From positions 99,656 to 163,655 of the forward strand of contig JAEWOI010000020.1 of the NCBI GenBank assembly GCA_023460935.1: a DNA stretch of 64,000 nucleotides, in the 5' to 3' direction. The DNA is from Actinomycetes bacterium. GTDB taxonomy: Bacteria > Actinomycetota > Actinomycetes > Propionibacteriales > Propionibacteriaceae. The number at the start of each line of letters is the position of its first letter. Within the stretch, counting starts at the first letter, position 1. The notes below the pieces were generated by a model. It was not told the origin of the DNA. It searched no databases and saw nothing but the letters and a program-made list of their open reading frames with translations. Position numbers and translations under genes: made by a program. Positions 17,100 to 24,786 of this stretch are shown in pieces.

Positions 17100-17166
17100 C
17101 ATTTGGTTTTCCTGCGCTCGCGCGCGGTGTTGGCTTCGCTCACAAAGCCAAATGAATCGGTTCATT
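17100..17166. promoter_or_regulatory. Inverted repeats upstream of the sugar-binding protein gene
   Basis: Two structures overlap here. CATTTGGTTTT (17100-17110) and AAAGCCAAATG (17144-17154) form 11-base arms with one mismatch. AATGAA-TCGG-TTCATT at 17151-17166 is a perfect palindrome of the kind bound by dimeric repressors. Both lie 135-200 bp upstream of the ABC operon start at 17301, whose promoter must be in this gap, so a sugar-responsive repressor site is a reasonable guess. No regulator gene is adjacent. Confidence 0.45.
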
Positions 17167-17300
17167 CCCCACATTTCGGACTGCTGCGGGCGCTTCTTCA
17201 TAACAATCCGGAAAAGCACTGCCATTGGAGGCAGGCCCCTGCCTAGAGTGACCGTTGGGTCCCCAAGGCGGGGGACACACATCTGAGAAGCGAGGACTCA

Positions 17301-18605
17301 ATGTCTCATGCACGCACAACGCGGCGCGTGTTGGCAGTAGCCGCATCACTCGGTGCACTGCTGATCACGGCTGCGTGCAGCACGCCCGCCGGTCCCGGGG
17401 CAGCCACCCCTGGCGGCGACGCAGTGAACTGGGATGAGCGCGGACCGATCACCTACGCGCAGGGCAAGGACACCGCCGGCGTCTGGAAGGGCGTCCTGGA
17501 CCAGTGGAACTCGGCGCACCCGAACGAGCAGGTCACGTTCGTCGAACTGTCCCCGGAGGCCGACCAGCAGCGCGCCGACATGATCAAGCGCGGCCAGGCC
17601 AAGAGTGGCGAGTTCAGCGTGATGTCGGTCGACCTGGTCTGGACCAGTGAGTTCGCCGCCAACGGCTGGCTGCAGGAACTCCCCGCCGACCGGTTCCCGA
17701 CCACCGGCATGCTCGCCAGTGCCGTGGACTCCTCCACCTACTTCAACAAGCTGTACGCCTACCCGCAGGGCTCCGACGGCGCGATGCTCTACTACCGCAA
17801 GGACCTGCTGGAGAAGGCAGGGGTCGAGCCGCCCAAGACCTGGGACGAGATGAAGGCCGCCTGTGACAAGATCCTGCCCGACCAGAAGGGCATGTCCTGC
17901 TACGCCGGCCAGCACCAGAAGTACGAGGGCCTGACCTGCAACATCGCCGAGGCAGTGAACTCCGCCGGTGGCGAGTTCATCACCGCCGACGGCAAGGCAG
18001 CCGTCAACTCCGCCGAGGCCGTCGCCGGCCTGCAGTGGATGGTGGACGGCTTCAAGTCCGGCCTGATCCCGGCCGACGCCATCACGTGGAAGGAAGAGGA
18101 GGGCCGCCAGGCCTTCCAGGACGGCAAGCTGCTGTTCCACCGCAACTGGCCCTACGTCTGGAACCTCGCCCAGAAGGATGACGGCTCGTCCAAGGTGGTC
18201 GGCAAGGTCGCCGTCGCCCCGCTGCCCGGCAAGAGCGGCCCCGGTGTCTCCACCCTCGGTGGCCACAACATCGGCATCTCCGCCTTCACGAAGAACAAGG
18301 GCACCGCTGCGGACTTCCTGAAGTTCATCGCGTCCGAGGAGATCCAGCGGATCTTCCTGGAGAAGGGCTCGCTGGCCCCGATCCTTGAGAGCCTCTACGC
18401 CGACGCCGAGCTGAACAAGCAGTTCCCGTACCTGTCCACCCTCGGTGAGTCGATCAAGGCTGCCAAGGCCCGGCCGAAGGCCGTCCGCTACGGCGACGTG
18501 ACCCTCGCCATCCAGGACGCGACGTACGCGGCGCTGCAGGGACAGAAGGCCCCGGACGCGGCCTTCGGCGAACTGCAGGCCAAGCTCGACGAGCTGCTCA
18601 AGTAA
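17301..18605 (+). CDS. Sugar ABC transporter substrate-binding lipoprotein (trehalose/maltose type)
   Basis: The extracellular receptor of a carbohydrate importer, 434 residues. The signal peptide ends in the lipobox ITAACS, so C26 is lipidated. The body has the extracellular solute-binding family 1 pattern (LDQWNSAHPNEQVTFVEL, SVDLVWTSEFAANGWLQEL, YRKDLLEKAGVEPPKTWDEM). Overall it resembles the ThuE/LpqY branch that binds trehalose or related alpha-glucosides, but the sugar cannot be fixed. It is first of three genes and is separated from the permeases by a strong hairpin, a common way to make more binding protein than channel. No ATPase gene is present, so a shared MsiK-type ATPase is implied. 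Confidence 0.9.
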   Translation: MSHARTTRRVLAVAASLGALLITAACSTPAGPGAATPGGDAVNWDERGPITYAQGKDTAGVWKGVLDQWNSAHPNEQVTFVELSPEADQQRADMIKRGQAKSGEFSVMSVDLVWTSEFAANGWLQELPADRFPTTGMLASAVDSSTYFNKLYAYPQGSDGAMLYYRKDLLEKAGVEPPKTWDEMKAACDKILPDQKGMSCYAGQHQKYEGLTCNIAEAVNSAGGEFITADGKAAVNSAEAVAGLQWMVDGFKSGLIPADAITWKEEEGRQAFQDGKLLFHRNWPYVWNLAQKDDGSSKVVGKVAVAPLPGKSGPGVSTLGGHNIGISAFTKNKGTAADFLKFIASEEIQRIFLEKGSLAPILESLYADAELNKQFPYLSTLGESIKAAKARPKAVRYGDVTLAIQDATYAALQGQKAPDAAFGELQAKLDELLK

Positions 18606-18619
18606 CGCCACCGTCGGGA

Positions 18620-18657
18620 CTTCTCGGGGTCACGGCTGGTGCCGTGACCCCGAGAAG
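18620..18657 (+). terminator. Perfect 16-bp hairpin between binding-protein and permease genes
   Basis: CTTCTCGGGGTCACGG and CCGTGACCCCGAGAAG pair perfectly around a six-base loop. No T-run follows. Its place, 15 bp after the binding-protein stop and 33 bp before the permease start, fits a partial terminator or an RNA-stabilising stem that sets the ratio of the products. Confidence 0.75.
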
Positions 18658-18689
18658 CGTCTGAATTCACGCAAAGGAGGTGGGGAAGC

Positions 18690-19787
18690 ATGAGCCAGGG
18701 CACCGCAACGACGCTCGCCGGAAACACGCCTCCCATTACCGAGAAACGCAAGAAGAACCTACTCAGTGACGGGCAGGGCACCCTGGCCGCCATCCTGATC
18801 TCCCCGACGATGCTGGTGATCCTGTTCGTGGTCGGCATCCCCATCCTGCTGTCCCTGCGGGAGTCGGTGTTCCGCAAGGAGACCGCCGTCGACCCCAACA
18901 CCGGCATGATCCCCGAGGGGGAGTCCTTCGTCGGGCTGAACAACTTCACCGACATCTTCGCCAACCCCCAGATGGTCAGCGGGGTGTGGGGGAGCATGGA
19001 CCGGTTGGTGAACTCCTTCCTCAACGTCACCTTCTTCACCGTCGTCTGCGTCGTGCTCGAGACCGTGCTCGGCGTGGCCATGGCACTGATCATGGCCAGG
19101 GCCTTCCGCGGCAAGGGCTTCGTCCGGGCAGCGATCCTGATCCCGTGGGCGATCCCCACGATCGTGTCCGCCCGCATGTGGGGCCTGATCTTCGACTCCA
19201 ACGGCGTGGCGAACGTCGTGCTCAACACCAAGATCCTCTGGCTGGCCGACAACGCCTACTCCCAGTGGGCTGTGATCATCGCCGACGTCTGGAAGACCGC
19301 ACCGTTCATCGGCCTGCTGACCCTCGCCGGGCTGCAGACCATTCCCGGCGACGTCTACGAGGCCGCCAGGGTGGACGGGGCGAACGCCTGGCAGCAGTTC
19401 ACCAGGATCACGCTGCCCATGGTGAAGCCGGCGCTCGTCGTCGCGGTGCTGTTCCGCACGCTCGACACGATGCGCATGTTCGACCTGCCCTGGGGCATGG
19501 TGGGCCCCGGCAAGTACTCGGTGGAGACGATCTCGATGTTCGCCTACGTCGAGAACAACCAGTTGCGCTACGGCTCGGCCGCTGCGTACTCGCTGGTGCT
19601 GTTCGTCTACATCGTCCTGGTCGCGTTCATCTTCGTGAGGCTGCTCGGCGCAGACGTCATCGGCGATGAGGAGACCAGGGCGCTCACTGCGCAGCGCAAG
19701 CGGCAGAAGGAGCTCGCGAAGGCCGCCGGCCGGAGGCCGCGCAACCTGGCCACGAGCACCATCACCAGTGGGGAGGGCCAGCAATGA
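18690..19787 (+). CDS. Sugar ABC transporter permease (MalF-like)
   Basis: One of the two channel subunits of the importer, 365 residues, starting at ATG 18690 behind AAAGGAGGTGGGG. Six or more hydrophobic segments are visible, beginning with ILISPTMLVILFVVGIPILL. The EAA loop that contacts the ATPase reads YEAARVDGANAWQQFTRIT around residue 225. A cytoplasmic N-terminal extension and a charged C-terminal tail (EETRALTAQRKRQKELAKAA) flank the membrane part. It overlaps the next permease by four bases (ATGA). Confidence 0.9.
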   Translation: MSQGTATTLAGNTPPITEKRKKNLLSDGQGTLAAILISPTMLVILFVVGIPILLSLRESVFRKETAVDPNTGMIPEGESFVGLNNFTDIFANPQMVSGVWGSMDRLVNSFLNVTFFTVVCVVLETVLGVAMALIMARAFRGKGFVRAAILIPWAIPTIVSARMWGLIFDSNGVANVVLNTKILWLADNAYSQWAVIIADVWKTAPFIGLLTLAGLQTIPGDVYEAARVDGANAWQQFTRITLPMVKPALVVAVLFRTLDTMRMFDLPWGMVGPGKYSVETISMFAYVENNQLRYGSAAAYSLVLFVYIVLVAFIFVRLLGADVIGDEETRALTAQRKRQKELAKAAGRRPRNLATSTITSGEGQQ

Positions 19788-20698
19788 CCACCGCAACCCA
19801 GTCGAGGGTCACCGAGGCCGAACTGGCCGAGCTCAACAAGCCTCGTCGGGACGCCAAGTTCTGGCTCGGCAAGGCCGGCATCTTCCTCGGCATGGCGTTC
19901 ATCATCGTCTACTGCGTGGCGCCGTTCTACTGGATGGTCGTCTCCTCGCTGCGCCTGCCGACCATGGGCCGGGACACCTCCTTCTGGCCCAACCCGGTCT
20001 CGTTCCTCAACTACCCGGCGGTGTTCGACCCGGTCAACGGGTTCGGGCAGGCTCTGCTCAACTCGGTGATCGTCTCGCTGACCACCACGGTGCTCACCCT
20101 GGTGCTGGGCATCCTCGGGGCCTACGCCCTGGCCAGGCTGAGGTTCCGGTTCAAGGGGCTGGTGCTGTCGATCATCATCGCCTGCTCGATGTTCCCCGGC
20201 ATCACCTTGCTGATCCCGCTGTTCAAGATGTTCACCGGCGCCTACCCGTGGATGCCGATCAACTGGATGAACACCTACCAGGCGCTGATCATCCCCTCGC
20301 TGTCCTTCGGCCTGCCGCTGGCGGTGTGGAACCTGACCGCGTTCTTCCGGCAGCTGCCGGTCGAGCTCGAGCAGGCTGCGATGGTGGACGGCTGCACCCC
20401 GGGCCAGGCGTTCCGCAAGGTGATCCTGCCGCTGGCCGCGCCCGGCGTGTTCACCACGGCGATCATCACCTTCATCGCGGTCTGGAACGAGTTCATGATC
20501 GCGCTCACGTTCGGCACCAGGCAGGACATGTACACCGCCGTCGTGTCGATCTCGAAGTTCACCGGAGCGTACGGCTATGACACCCCATGGGGCACGATCA
20601 TGGCCGCCGGTGTGCTGGTCACGATCCCGTTGATCATCGGCGTGCTGATCTTCCAGCGCCGGATCGTCGCCGGCCTGACCGCCGGTGGCGTGAAGTAG
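19784..20698 (+). CDS. Sugar ABC transporter permease (MalG-like)
   Basis: The second channel subunit, 304 residues, coupled to the first by an ATGA overlap. It has about six transmembrane segments, the first at IFLGMAFIIVYCVAPFYWMV, and an EAA motif LEQAAMVDGCTPGQAFRKVI around residue 200. It ends the three-gene operon; a strong intrinsic terminator follows 14 bases after the stop. The substrate is whatever the upstream lipoprotein binds. Confidence 0.9.
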   Translation: MTTATQSRVTEAELAELNKPRRDAKFWLGKAGIFLGMAFIIVYCVAPFYWMVVSSLRLPTMGRDTSFWPNPVSFLNYPAVFDPVNGFGQALLNSVIVSLTTTVLTLVLGILGAYALARLRFRFKGLVLSIIIACSMFPGITLLIPLFKMFTGAYPWMPINWMNTYQALIIPSLSFGLPLAVWNLTAFFRQLPVELEQAAMVDGCTPGQAFRKVILPLAAPGVFTTAIITFIAVWNEFMIALTFGTRQDMYTAVVSISKFTGAYGYDTPWGTIMAAGVLVTIPLIIGVLIFQRRIVAGLTAGGVK

Positions 20699-20711
20699 CC
20701 CGAGAATCGCG

Positions 20712-20740
20712 AAAGGCCCCGTGGACTCCACGGGGCCTTT
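20712..20740 (+). terminator. Intrinsic terminator of the sugar ABC operon
   Basis: AAAGGCCCCGTGG and CCACGGGGCCTTT form a perfect 13-bp stem around a three-base ACT loop, and the A and T ends make it work in both directions, so it also separates the operon from the tRNA-Lys gene read on the other strand. Confidence 0.9.
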
Positions 20741-20747
20741 CCCTTTG

Positions 20748-20820
20748 TGCGCCGCCAGGGACTCGAACCCCGAACCCGCTAGTTAAGAGCCAGCTGCTCT
20801 GCCAGTTGAGCTAGCGGCGC
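20748..20820 (-). tRNA. tRNA-Lys (anticodon CTT)
   Basis: A complete cloverleaf of 73 bases reads on the minus strand: acceptor GCGCCGC pairs with GCGGCGC, the D-arm GCTCAACTGGCAGAGC is standard, the anticodon arm is GCTGG-CTCTTAA-CTAGC with anticodon CTT and one G-U pair, and the T-arm has GGTTCGAGTCC. CCA is not encoded. Confidence 0.95.
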
Positions 20821-20876
20821 GCGAGAAAGAACTCTACCGCAAGCACTCCGCTACGGCGAAATCGGGGCCGCTGCGG

Positions 20877-21608
20877 TCAACGTCGCAGGCCGGCCTTCCG
20901 GACGGCTGCGATCCGCTGGCGGCGCAACTCGTCCAGCTCGTGGTTCGGCAGCGGCTCCAGCTCCCGGCCGAGGGCCAGTTCGAGCAGGTGGTCGGCGAGC
21001 TCGGGGTTCCGGGCCAGGATCGGCCCGTGCGGGTAGGTGCCGATAACGTTGCCCTGGACGGCTCCCTCGGTGCCGTCGTCGGCGTTTCCGACCCCGATCT
21101 CGACCATCGCGAGGGGAGTTGCCGCGGGGCCGAGGGTGGTGAAGCCCCCGTGGTTCTCGAAGCCGGTGACCAGGCTCTCGCTGCCGTCGGGCCGCCGCCA
21201 GCGGGTGAGGATCTCCCCCACCGCGCGCTCGGGCCCGCGGGTGGTGGTGACGTCGAGCAGCCCCAGGCCTTCGATCACCTCGTCCCGCTCGCCGACGGTG
21301 AAGGTCCGGCCGGCGATCTGGTAGCCGGCGCACACGGCGAACAGCACGGCGCCGCCGGCCACGGCATCGAACAGGTGCCCGTCGGCCCTGAGGCCGGCCA
21401 CAGCGGAGACCTGGGCTGCGTCCTCGCCCCCGCCGAGCAGGTAGACCGCCCCGGACGCCGGGACGGGCTCTCCCGGCTCCACCTCGGTCAGCACCGCGTC
21501 GATGCCGCGCCAGGCCAGCCGCTGCCGCAGCACCATGGCGTTGCCCCGGTCTCCGTAGATGCCAAGCAGCGACTGGTAGACCAGCACGATCTCCACCGGG
21601 CGGCTCAT
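20877..21608 (-). CDS. gatD: Lipid II isoglutaminyl synthase, glutaminase subunit GatD
   Basis: GatD releases ammonia from glutamine for MurT, which amidates the D-glutamate of lipid II to D-isoglutamine, a cell wall step essential in many Gram-positives. The 243-residue CobB/CobQ-like amidotransferase has its nucleophile C93 in FAVCAGYQIAG and the catalytic histidine H194 in GTYPHGPILARNP. It overlaps the end of murT by four bases, so the two subunits are made together. Length and partner match the family exactly. Confidence 0.93.
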   Translation of the reverse strand: MSRPVEIVLVYQSLLGIYGDRGNAMVLRQRLAWRGIDAVLTEVEPGEPVPASGAVYLLGGGEDAAQVSAVAGLRADGHLFDAVAGGAVLFAVCAGYQIAGRTFTVGERDEVIEGLGLLDVTTTRGPERAVGEILTRWRRPDGSESLVTGFENHGGFTTLGPAATPLAMVEIGVGNADDGTEGAVQGNVIGTYPHGPILARNPELADHLLELALGRELEPLPNHELDELRRQRIAAVRKAGLRR

Positions 21609-22900
21609 CGCAGGCCCGCCATCTTCAGCAGCCGCTGGAACGGCGTGTACGTGGCGATCACGTCCACCGGCCCGTCCGGCACGGCGAGGGCGGCCCGCAG
21701 GTCCGGGACGACCTCGTGGTCCACCCCCGCGTAGCTCAGCCGCACCGCGAGGTCCTGGGCCCGCGGGCCGGTGCAGACCACCCGTCGTCCCGCCAGCTGC
21801 TCATACTCGACGTCCCACAGCCAGGACACGTCCTTGCCGTCCGCCGCTACCGAATCGATGGCCAGGACCACCGGGTCGGAGGCCGCCAGCGGCAGGGCCT
21901 CGGCCCAGCCGGCCGGGTTCTTGGCCAGCAGGAGCCTGGCCGTCGTGCTGCCGAACCTCGCGGTGGCGAAGCGTCCGGCCGGGGCTGTCACCGTGCGCAT
22001 GCCGGCGAGAGCCCGCTCCACCGGCACCCCGAACTCCACAGCAGCGGCGAGCGCGCAGGCAGCGTTGGAGACGTTGAAGGCGCCCGGCACCTGCAGGTCG
22101 GGCCGGACCGCCGTCTGGTCGGGCAACAGGATCTGGTCACCGTCCACCCGGTAGCCGGCCTCGGGCTGGGTGAGCTCGCAGCCGGGGCAGTCCCAGGCGG
22201 CGTCGGGGGCTTCGGAATCCCGGCGCAGCACCGTGCCGCAGGCGGGGCAGAGTGCGCCGTCCGCGTTCCAGGTGGTCGCCGTCCGCACCCACACCACGCG
22301 AGCGGCGGTGCCTGCGCTCCACACCACCAGCGGATCGCAAGCGTTGGCGACGATGGTCGGGCCGGCCTCGCCCGCTGCGGCGAGGGCCACGCGCCAGGCC
22401 CGGCCGAGCGCCTTGATCTCGTGGTGGCGGTCGAGCTGGTCCCGGCTGAAGTTGAGCAGCACCAGCAGCTCCGGACGGGCGTGCGCGATCATGTCCGAGA
22501 CCACCCGCTCGTCGGTTTCGAGCACGGCGATGTCGGCCCGGGGGCGTTGGCTCAACGCCGAGGCGATGCCGTAGTGCAGGTTGGCGCCGTCGGCGTTGGT
22601 CACCAGGCGTCCGGCGGCGGCCCGGCCGAGCCCTGCGCGCACCGCCGCCGCGAGCAGGTGGGTGGTGGTGGTCTTGCCGTTGGTGCCGGACACCGCGAGC
22701 ACGCGGCGGCCCTGGAGCAGCTGCGCGAAGGCCTGCGGTGCGAGCCGGGTGAGCACCTGGCCGCGGATCGAGGCCCCCGACCCGCGTCGGGCCAGCCGGG
22801 AGGCGAGCGCCGCGGCATTCCCGGCGCGGACCGCTGCCCACAGGCGCAGCCGGTCGGCCCGGGACAGGGACGCGGGCGCTGCGGGCGTGGTCAACGGCAT
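21605..22900 (-). CDS. murT: Lipid II isoglutaminyl synthase, Mur ligase-like subunit MurT
   Basis: MurT is the ATP-dependent ligase subunit that activates the glutamate carboxylate of lipid II. The 431-residue product starts at ATG 22900 (MPLTTPAAP); the frame is open further upstream but overlaps the divergent ArsR gene there. The ATP-binding loop SGTNGKTTTT is at 71-80, the central Mur domain has NFSRDQLDRHHEI, and a four-cysteine zinc ribbon (CPACG and CPGC, residues ~215-245) distinguishes MurT from other Mur ligases. The C-terminal DUF1727 part follows. Overlap with gatD confirms the complex. Confidence 0.94.
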   Translation of the reverse strand: MPLTTPAAPASLSRADRLRLWAAVRAGNAAALASRLARRGSGASIRGQVLTRLAPQAFAQLLQGRRVLAVSGTNGKTTTTHLLAAAVRAGLGRAAAGRLVTNADGANLHYGIASALSQRPRADIAVLETDERVVSDMIAHARPELLVLLNFSRDQLDRHHEIKALGRAWRVALAAAGEAGPTIVANACDPLVVWSAGTAARVVWVRTATTWNADGALCPACGTVLRRDSEAPDAAWDCPGCELTQPEAGYRVDGDQILLPDQTAVRPDLQVPGAFNVSNAACALAAAVEFGVPVERALAGMRTVTAPAGRFATARFGSTTARLLLAKNPAGWAEALPLAASDPVVLAIDSVAADGKDVSWLWDVEYEQLAGRRVVCTGPRAQDLAVRLSYAGVDHEVVPDLRAALAVPDGPVDVIATYTPFQRLLKMAGLR

Positions 22901-22970
22901 GGCCCCTATTGTGCCAACCCGCAGCGGCGGGCCGGTCCGCACCGCCGGGGGACGGAGCGAGCAGCTCTTG

Positions 22971-22996
22971 AACCTACAACTAAATGGTTGTAGGTT
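22971..22996. promoter_or_regulatory. Perfect inverted-repeat operator before the ArsR regulator
   Basis: AACCTACAAC and GTTGTAGGTT are exact 10-base arms around TAAATG, ending seven bases before the GTG start of the regulator at 23003. Its size and position are those of an ArsR-family autoregulatory site. Confidence 0.85.
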
Positions 22997-23002
22997 AGTC
23001 CT

Positions 23003-23332
23003 GTGACCGGAACAGACGAGGATCGGGCGGACGCGTTCTTCCACGCCCTTTCCGACCGCACCCGCCGCGACATCCTGCGGCGCGTGCTGGCCGGGGAGCA
23101 CTCGGTCACAGCGCTGGCGGCGTCGTATGACATGTCCTTCGCCGCAGTGCAGAAGCACGTCGCCGTCCTGGAGAAGGCCGGCCTGCTCACCAAGCGGCGC
23201 AGCGGTCGCGAGCAGCTGGCCAGCGGCGACGTGGCGGCAGTTCGGTCGATGGCTTCGTTGCTCGCGGAGCTCGAGGGCATCTGGCGGGGCCGCATTTCAC
23301 TCATCGATGCACTTCTGAAGGAGGACAAGTAA
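23003..23332 (+). CDS. ArsR-family winged-helix repressor
   Basis: A 109-residue DNA-binding protein with the ArsR pattern ADAFFHALSDRTRRDILRRV, recognition helix VTALAASYDMSFAAVQKHVA, and wing LEKAGLLTKRRSGREQ. No metal-binding cysteine pairs are present, so it belongs to the metal-independent group usually paired with SRPBCC proteins, as here: the next gene starts inside its stop codon (TAATG). It likely represses both genes through the palindrome immediately upstream. The start is GTG 23003. Confidence 0.92.
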   Translation: MTGTDEDRADAFFHALSDRTRRDILRRVLAGEHSVTALAASYDMSFAAVQKHVAVLEKAGLLTKRRSGREQLASGDVAAVRSMASLLAELEGIWRGRISLIDALLKEDK

Positions 23333-23820
23333 TGCCTGTTACCGATGTGACCAAGGACCTGGACGCCTGCAAGCTCGTGATCACCGCGGAGTTCGCCGCG
23401 CCGGTGGAGCGGGTCTGGCAGGTCTACGCCGACCCGCGCCAGCTGGAGCGGATCTGGGGCCCGCCGACCCACCCCGCCACCGTGGTGGAGCACTCGCTCG
23501 TCCCCGGCGGCCGGGTGCACTACTACATGACCGCTCCGGACGGGGAGAAGTTCTACGGCGGCTGGCGGGTGCTGGCGGTGGACGAGCCGAAGCGGTTCAC
23601 CGTCGAGGACTTCTTCGCTGACGAGCACTTCACCCCTGCGCCGGGCATGCCGGTGGGGGAGGGCGAGTTCAGGTTCGAGCCGTCCCGCACCGGCACGACG
23701 GCCACGTTCACCACCACCTACGGCTCGGCCGAAGCCCTGCAGCAGGTGCTCGACATGGGCATGGCCGAGGGTGCAACGGGCGCGATCAACCAGATCGACG
23801 CCCTGCTCGCCGAAGGCTGA
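23332..23820 (+). CDS. SRPBCC/AHSA1 (START-fold) domain protein
   Basis: A 162-residue protein of the activator-of-Hsp90-homologue-1 type, with the family pattern EFAAPVERVWQVYADPRQLERIWGPPT at the N-terminal third (quoted in part), a central FYGGWRVLAVDEPKRFTVED and a long C-terminal helix. The fold makes a deep hydrophobic pocket for small ligands. Members coupled to ArsR repressors are common in actinobacteria, and their physiological ligand is generally unknown. Start and stop of the two genes share one base. Confidence 0.88.
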   Translation: MPVTDVTKDLDACKLVITAEFAAPVERVWQVYADPRQLERIWGPPTHPATVVEHSLVPGGRVHYYMTAPDGEKFYGGWRVLAVDEPKRFTVEDFFADEHFTPAPGMPVGEGEFRFEPSRTGTTATFTTTYGSAEALQQVLDMGMAEGATGAINQIDALLAEG

Positions 23821-23866
23821 ACCACGCCGTTCGCTTCCCCTTCCCCGTCTCGATCCCCTGCCCGTT

Positions 23867-23920
23867 CTCGCAAAGTGGGCCGACACCGCCGACTACGGCG
23901 GTTTCGGTCCACTTTGCGAG
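23867..23920. terminator. Long hairpin between convergent genes
   Basis: Arms of 25 bases, starting CTCGCAAAGTGG and ending CCACTTTGCGAG, pair with two mismatches around a four-base ACTA loop. It lies between the SRPBCC gene and the convergent SGNH hydrolase gene and could terminate both. A run of GGGTGGGA-type repeats follows to about 23990. Confidence 0.7.
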
Positions 23921-23990
23921 GGTGGGACGGGGTGGGAGGGGGTGGGAGGGGGTGGGACGGGTGGGACGGGGGTCGGTCGGGTTGGTCGGG
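23921..23990. repeat. G-rich tract with GGGTGGGA-type units
   Basis: Units such as GGGTGGGACG and GGGTGGGAGG recur about seven times and then change to GGTCGGGTT units. The many runs of three or more G make a G-quadruplex possible on this strand. Confidence 0.6.
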
Positions 23991-23994
23991 TTGG

Positions 23995-24786
23995 TCAGCC
24001 GGCCGAGGCGGGCCGAACCTCCTGGTAGGCGGCGAGCTTCGCCGAGCGCCCGGCACCGGAACTGGTGCGGCGGATCCGCCGCCCCACCCAGGGCGCGAGG
24101 TGGTTGCGGCCCCAGCTGAGGTTCCAGTCGAGCCGCTCCCTGGGGGTCATGCGGGCCACAGCGGGCAGCGGGGCATCCCAGTCGGGTCGGTCGGGCTGGA
24201 GGCCGAGCGCAGCGAGTGCGGCCTGGGTGACGCGCTCATGGCCCAGTGCGTTCAGGTGCAGGCGGTCCTCGTGCCACATCCGCCAGTCGCGCAGCGAGCG
24301 CATGTTCCACACATCCAGTACGTGCGCGCCGTGCCGTGCAGCCACCCCCACCAGGTGGATGTTGTAGATCGCGGTGCGGCCGCGGGTGAGCTTGACGATC
24401 GGGGACTCCTTCGCGTCCACGCCCAGGCCGATCAGCACGTCGGCCCCGGCCTCCCGGAACCGCACCACGGCCGCCTCGACCGCCTCGGCCATCGCGTCCG
24501 GGTCGGCGTCCGGGCGCAGCATGTCGTTGCCGCCGCCCCAGATCGAGACCAGGTCGGGGCGGAGCTCGAGTGCCGGCTCCACCTGTTCGCTGAGGATCGC
24601 ACCGAGCAGCCGGCCACGGATCGCCTGGTTGGCGTAGCGGACGGGCTCTCCGGCCCGGTCCGCAAGGGCCTGCGCCAGCCGGTCGGCCCAGCCGACCGGC
24701 AGACCGGCCTCGTCCAGGTCCTGCAAGCCCTCGGTGATGGAGTCGCCGAGGGCGACGTACGAGCGCCAGGGGTGGGTCAGGACCAC
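23995..24786 (-). CDS. SGNH/GDSL hydrolase (esterase/lipase-like)
   Basis: The 263-residue product has all SGNH blocks: block I ALGDSITEG with nucleophile S16, block II glycine in the ANQAIRGRLLG region, block III WGGGNDML with the oxyanion Asn, and block V DRLHLNALGH with catalytic Asp and His. No signal peptide is visible, so it acts in the cytoplasm on an unknown ester. GTG 24786 is used as start because it overlaps the last codons of the alkaline phosphatase gene by ten bases and the fold begins immediately; no better start exists downstream. The two genes are probably co-transcribed. Confidence 0.88.
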   Translation of the reverse strand: MVLTHPWRSYVALGDSITEGLQDLDEAGLPVGWADRLAQALADRAGEPVRYANQAIRGRLLGAILSEQVEPALELRPDLVSIWGGGNDMLRPDADPDAMAEAVEAAVVRFREAGADVLIGLGVDAKESPIVKLTRGRTAIYNIHLVGVAARHGAHVLDVWNMRSLRDWRMWHEDRLHLNALGHERVTQAALAALGLQPDRPDWDAPLPAVARMTPRERLDWNLSWGRNHLAPWVGRRIRRTSSGAGRSAKLAAYQEVRPASAG

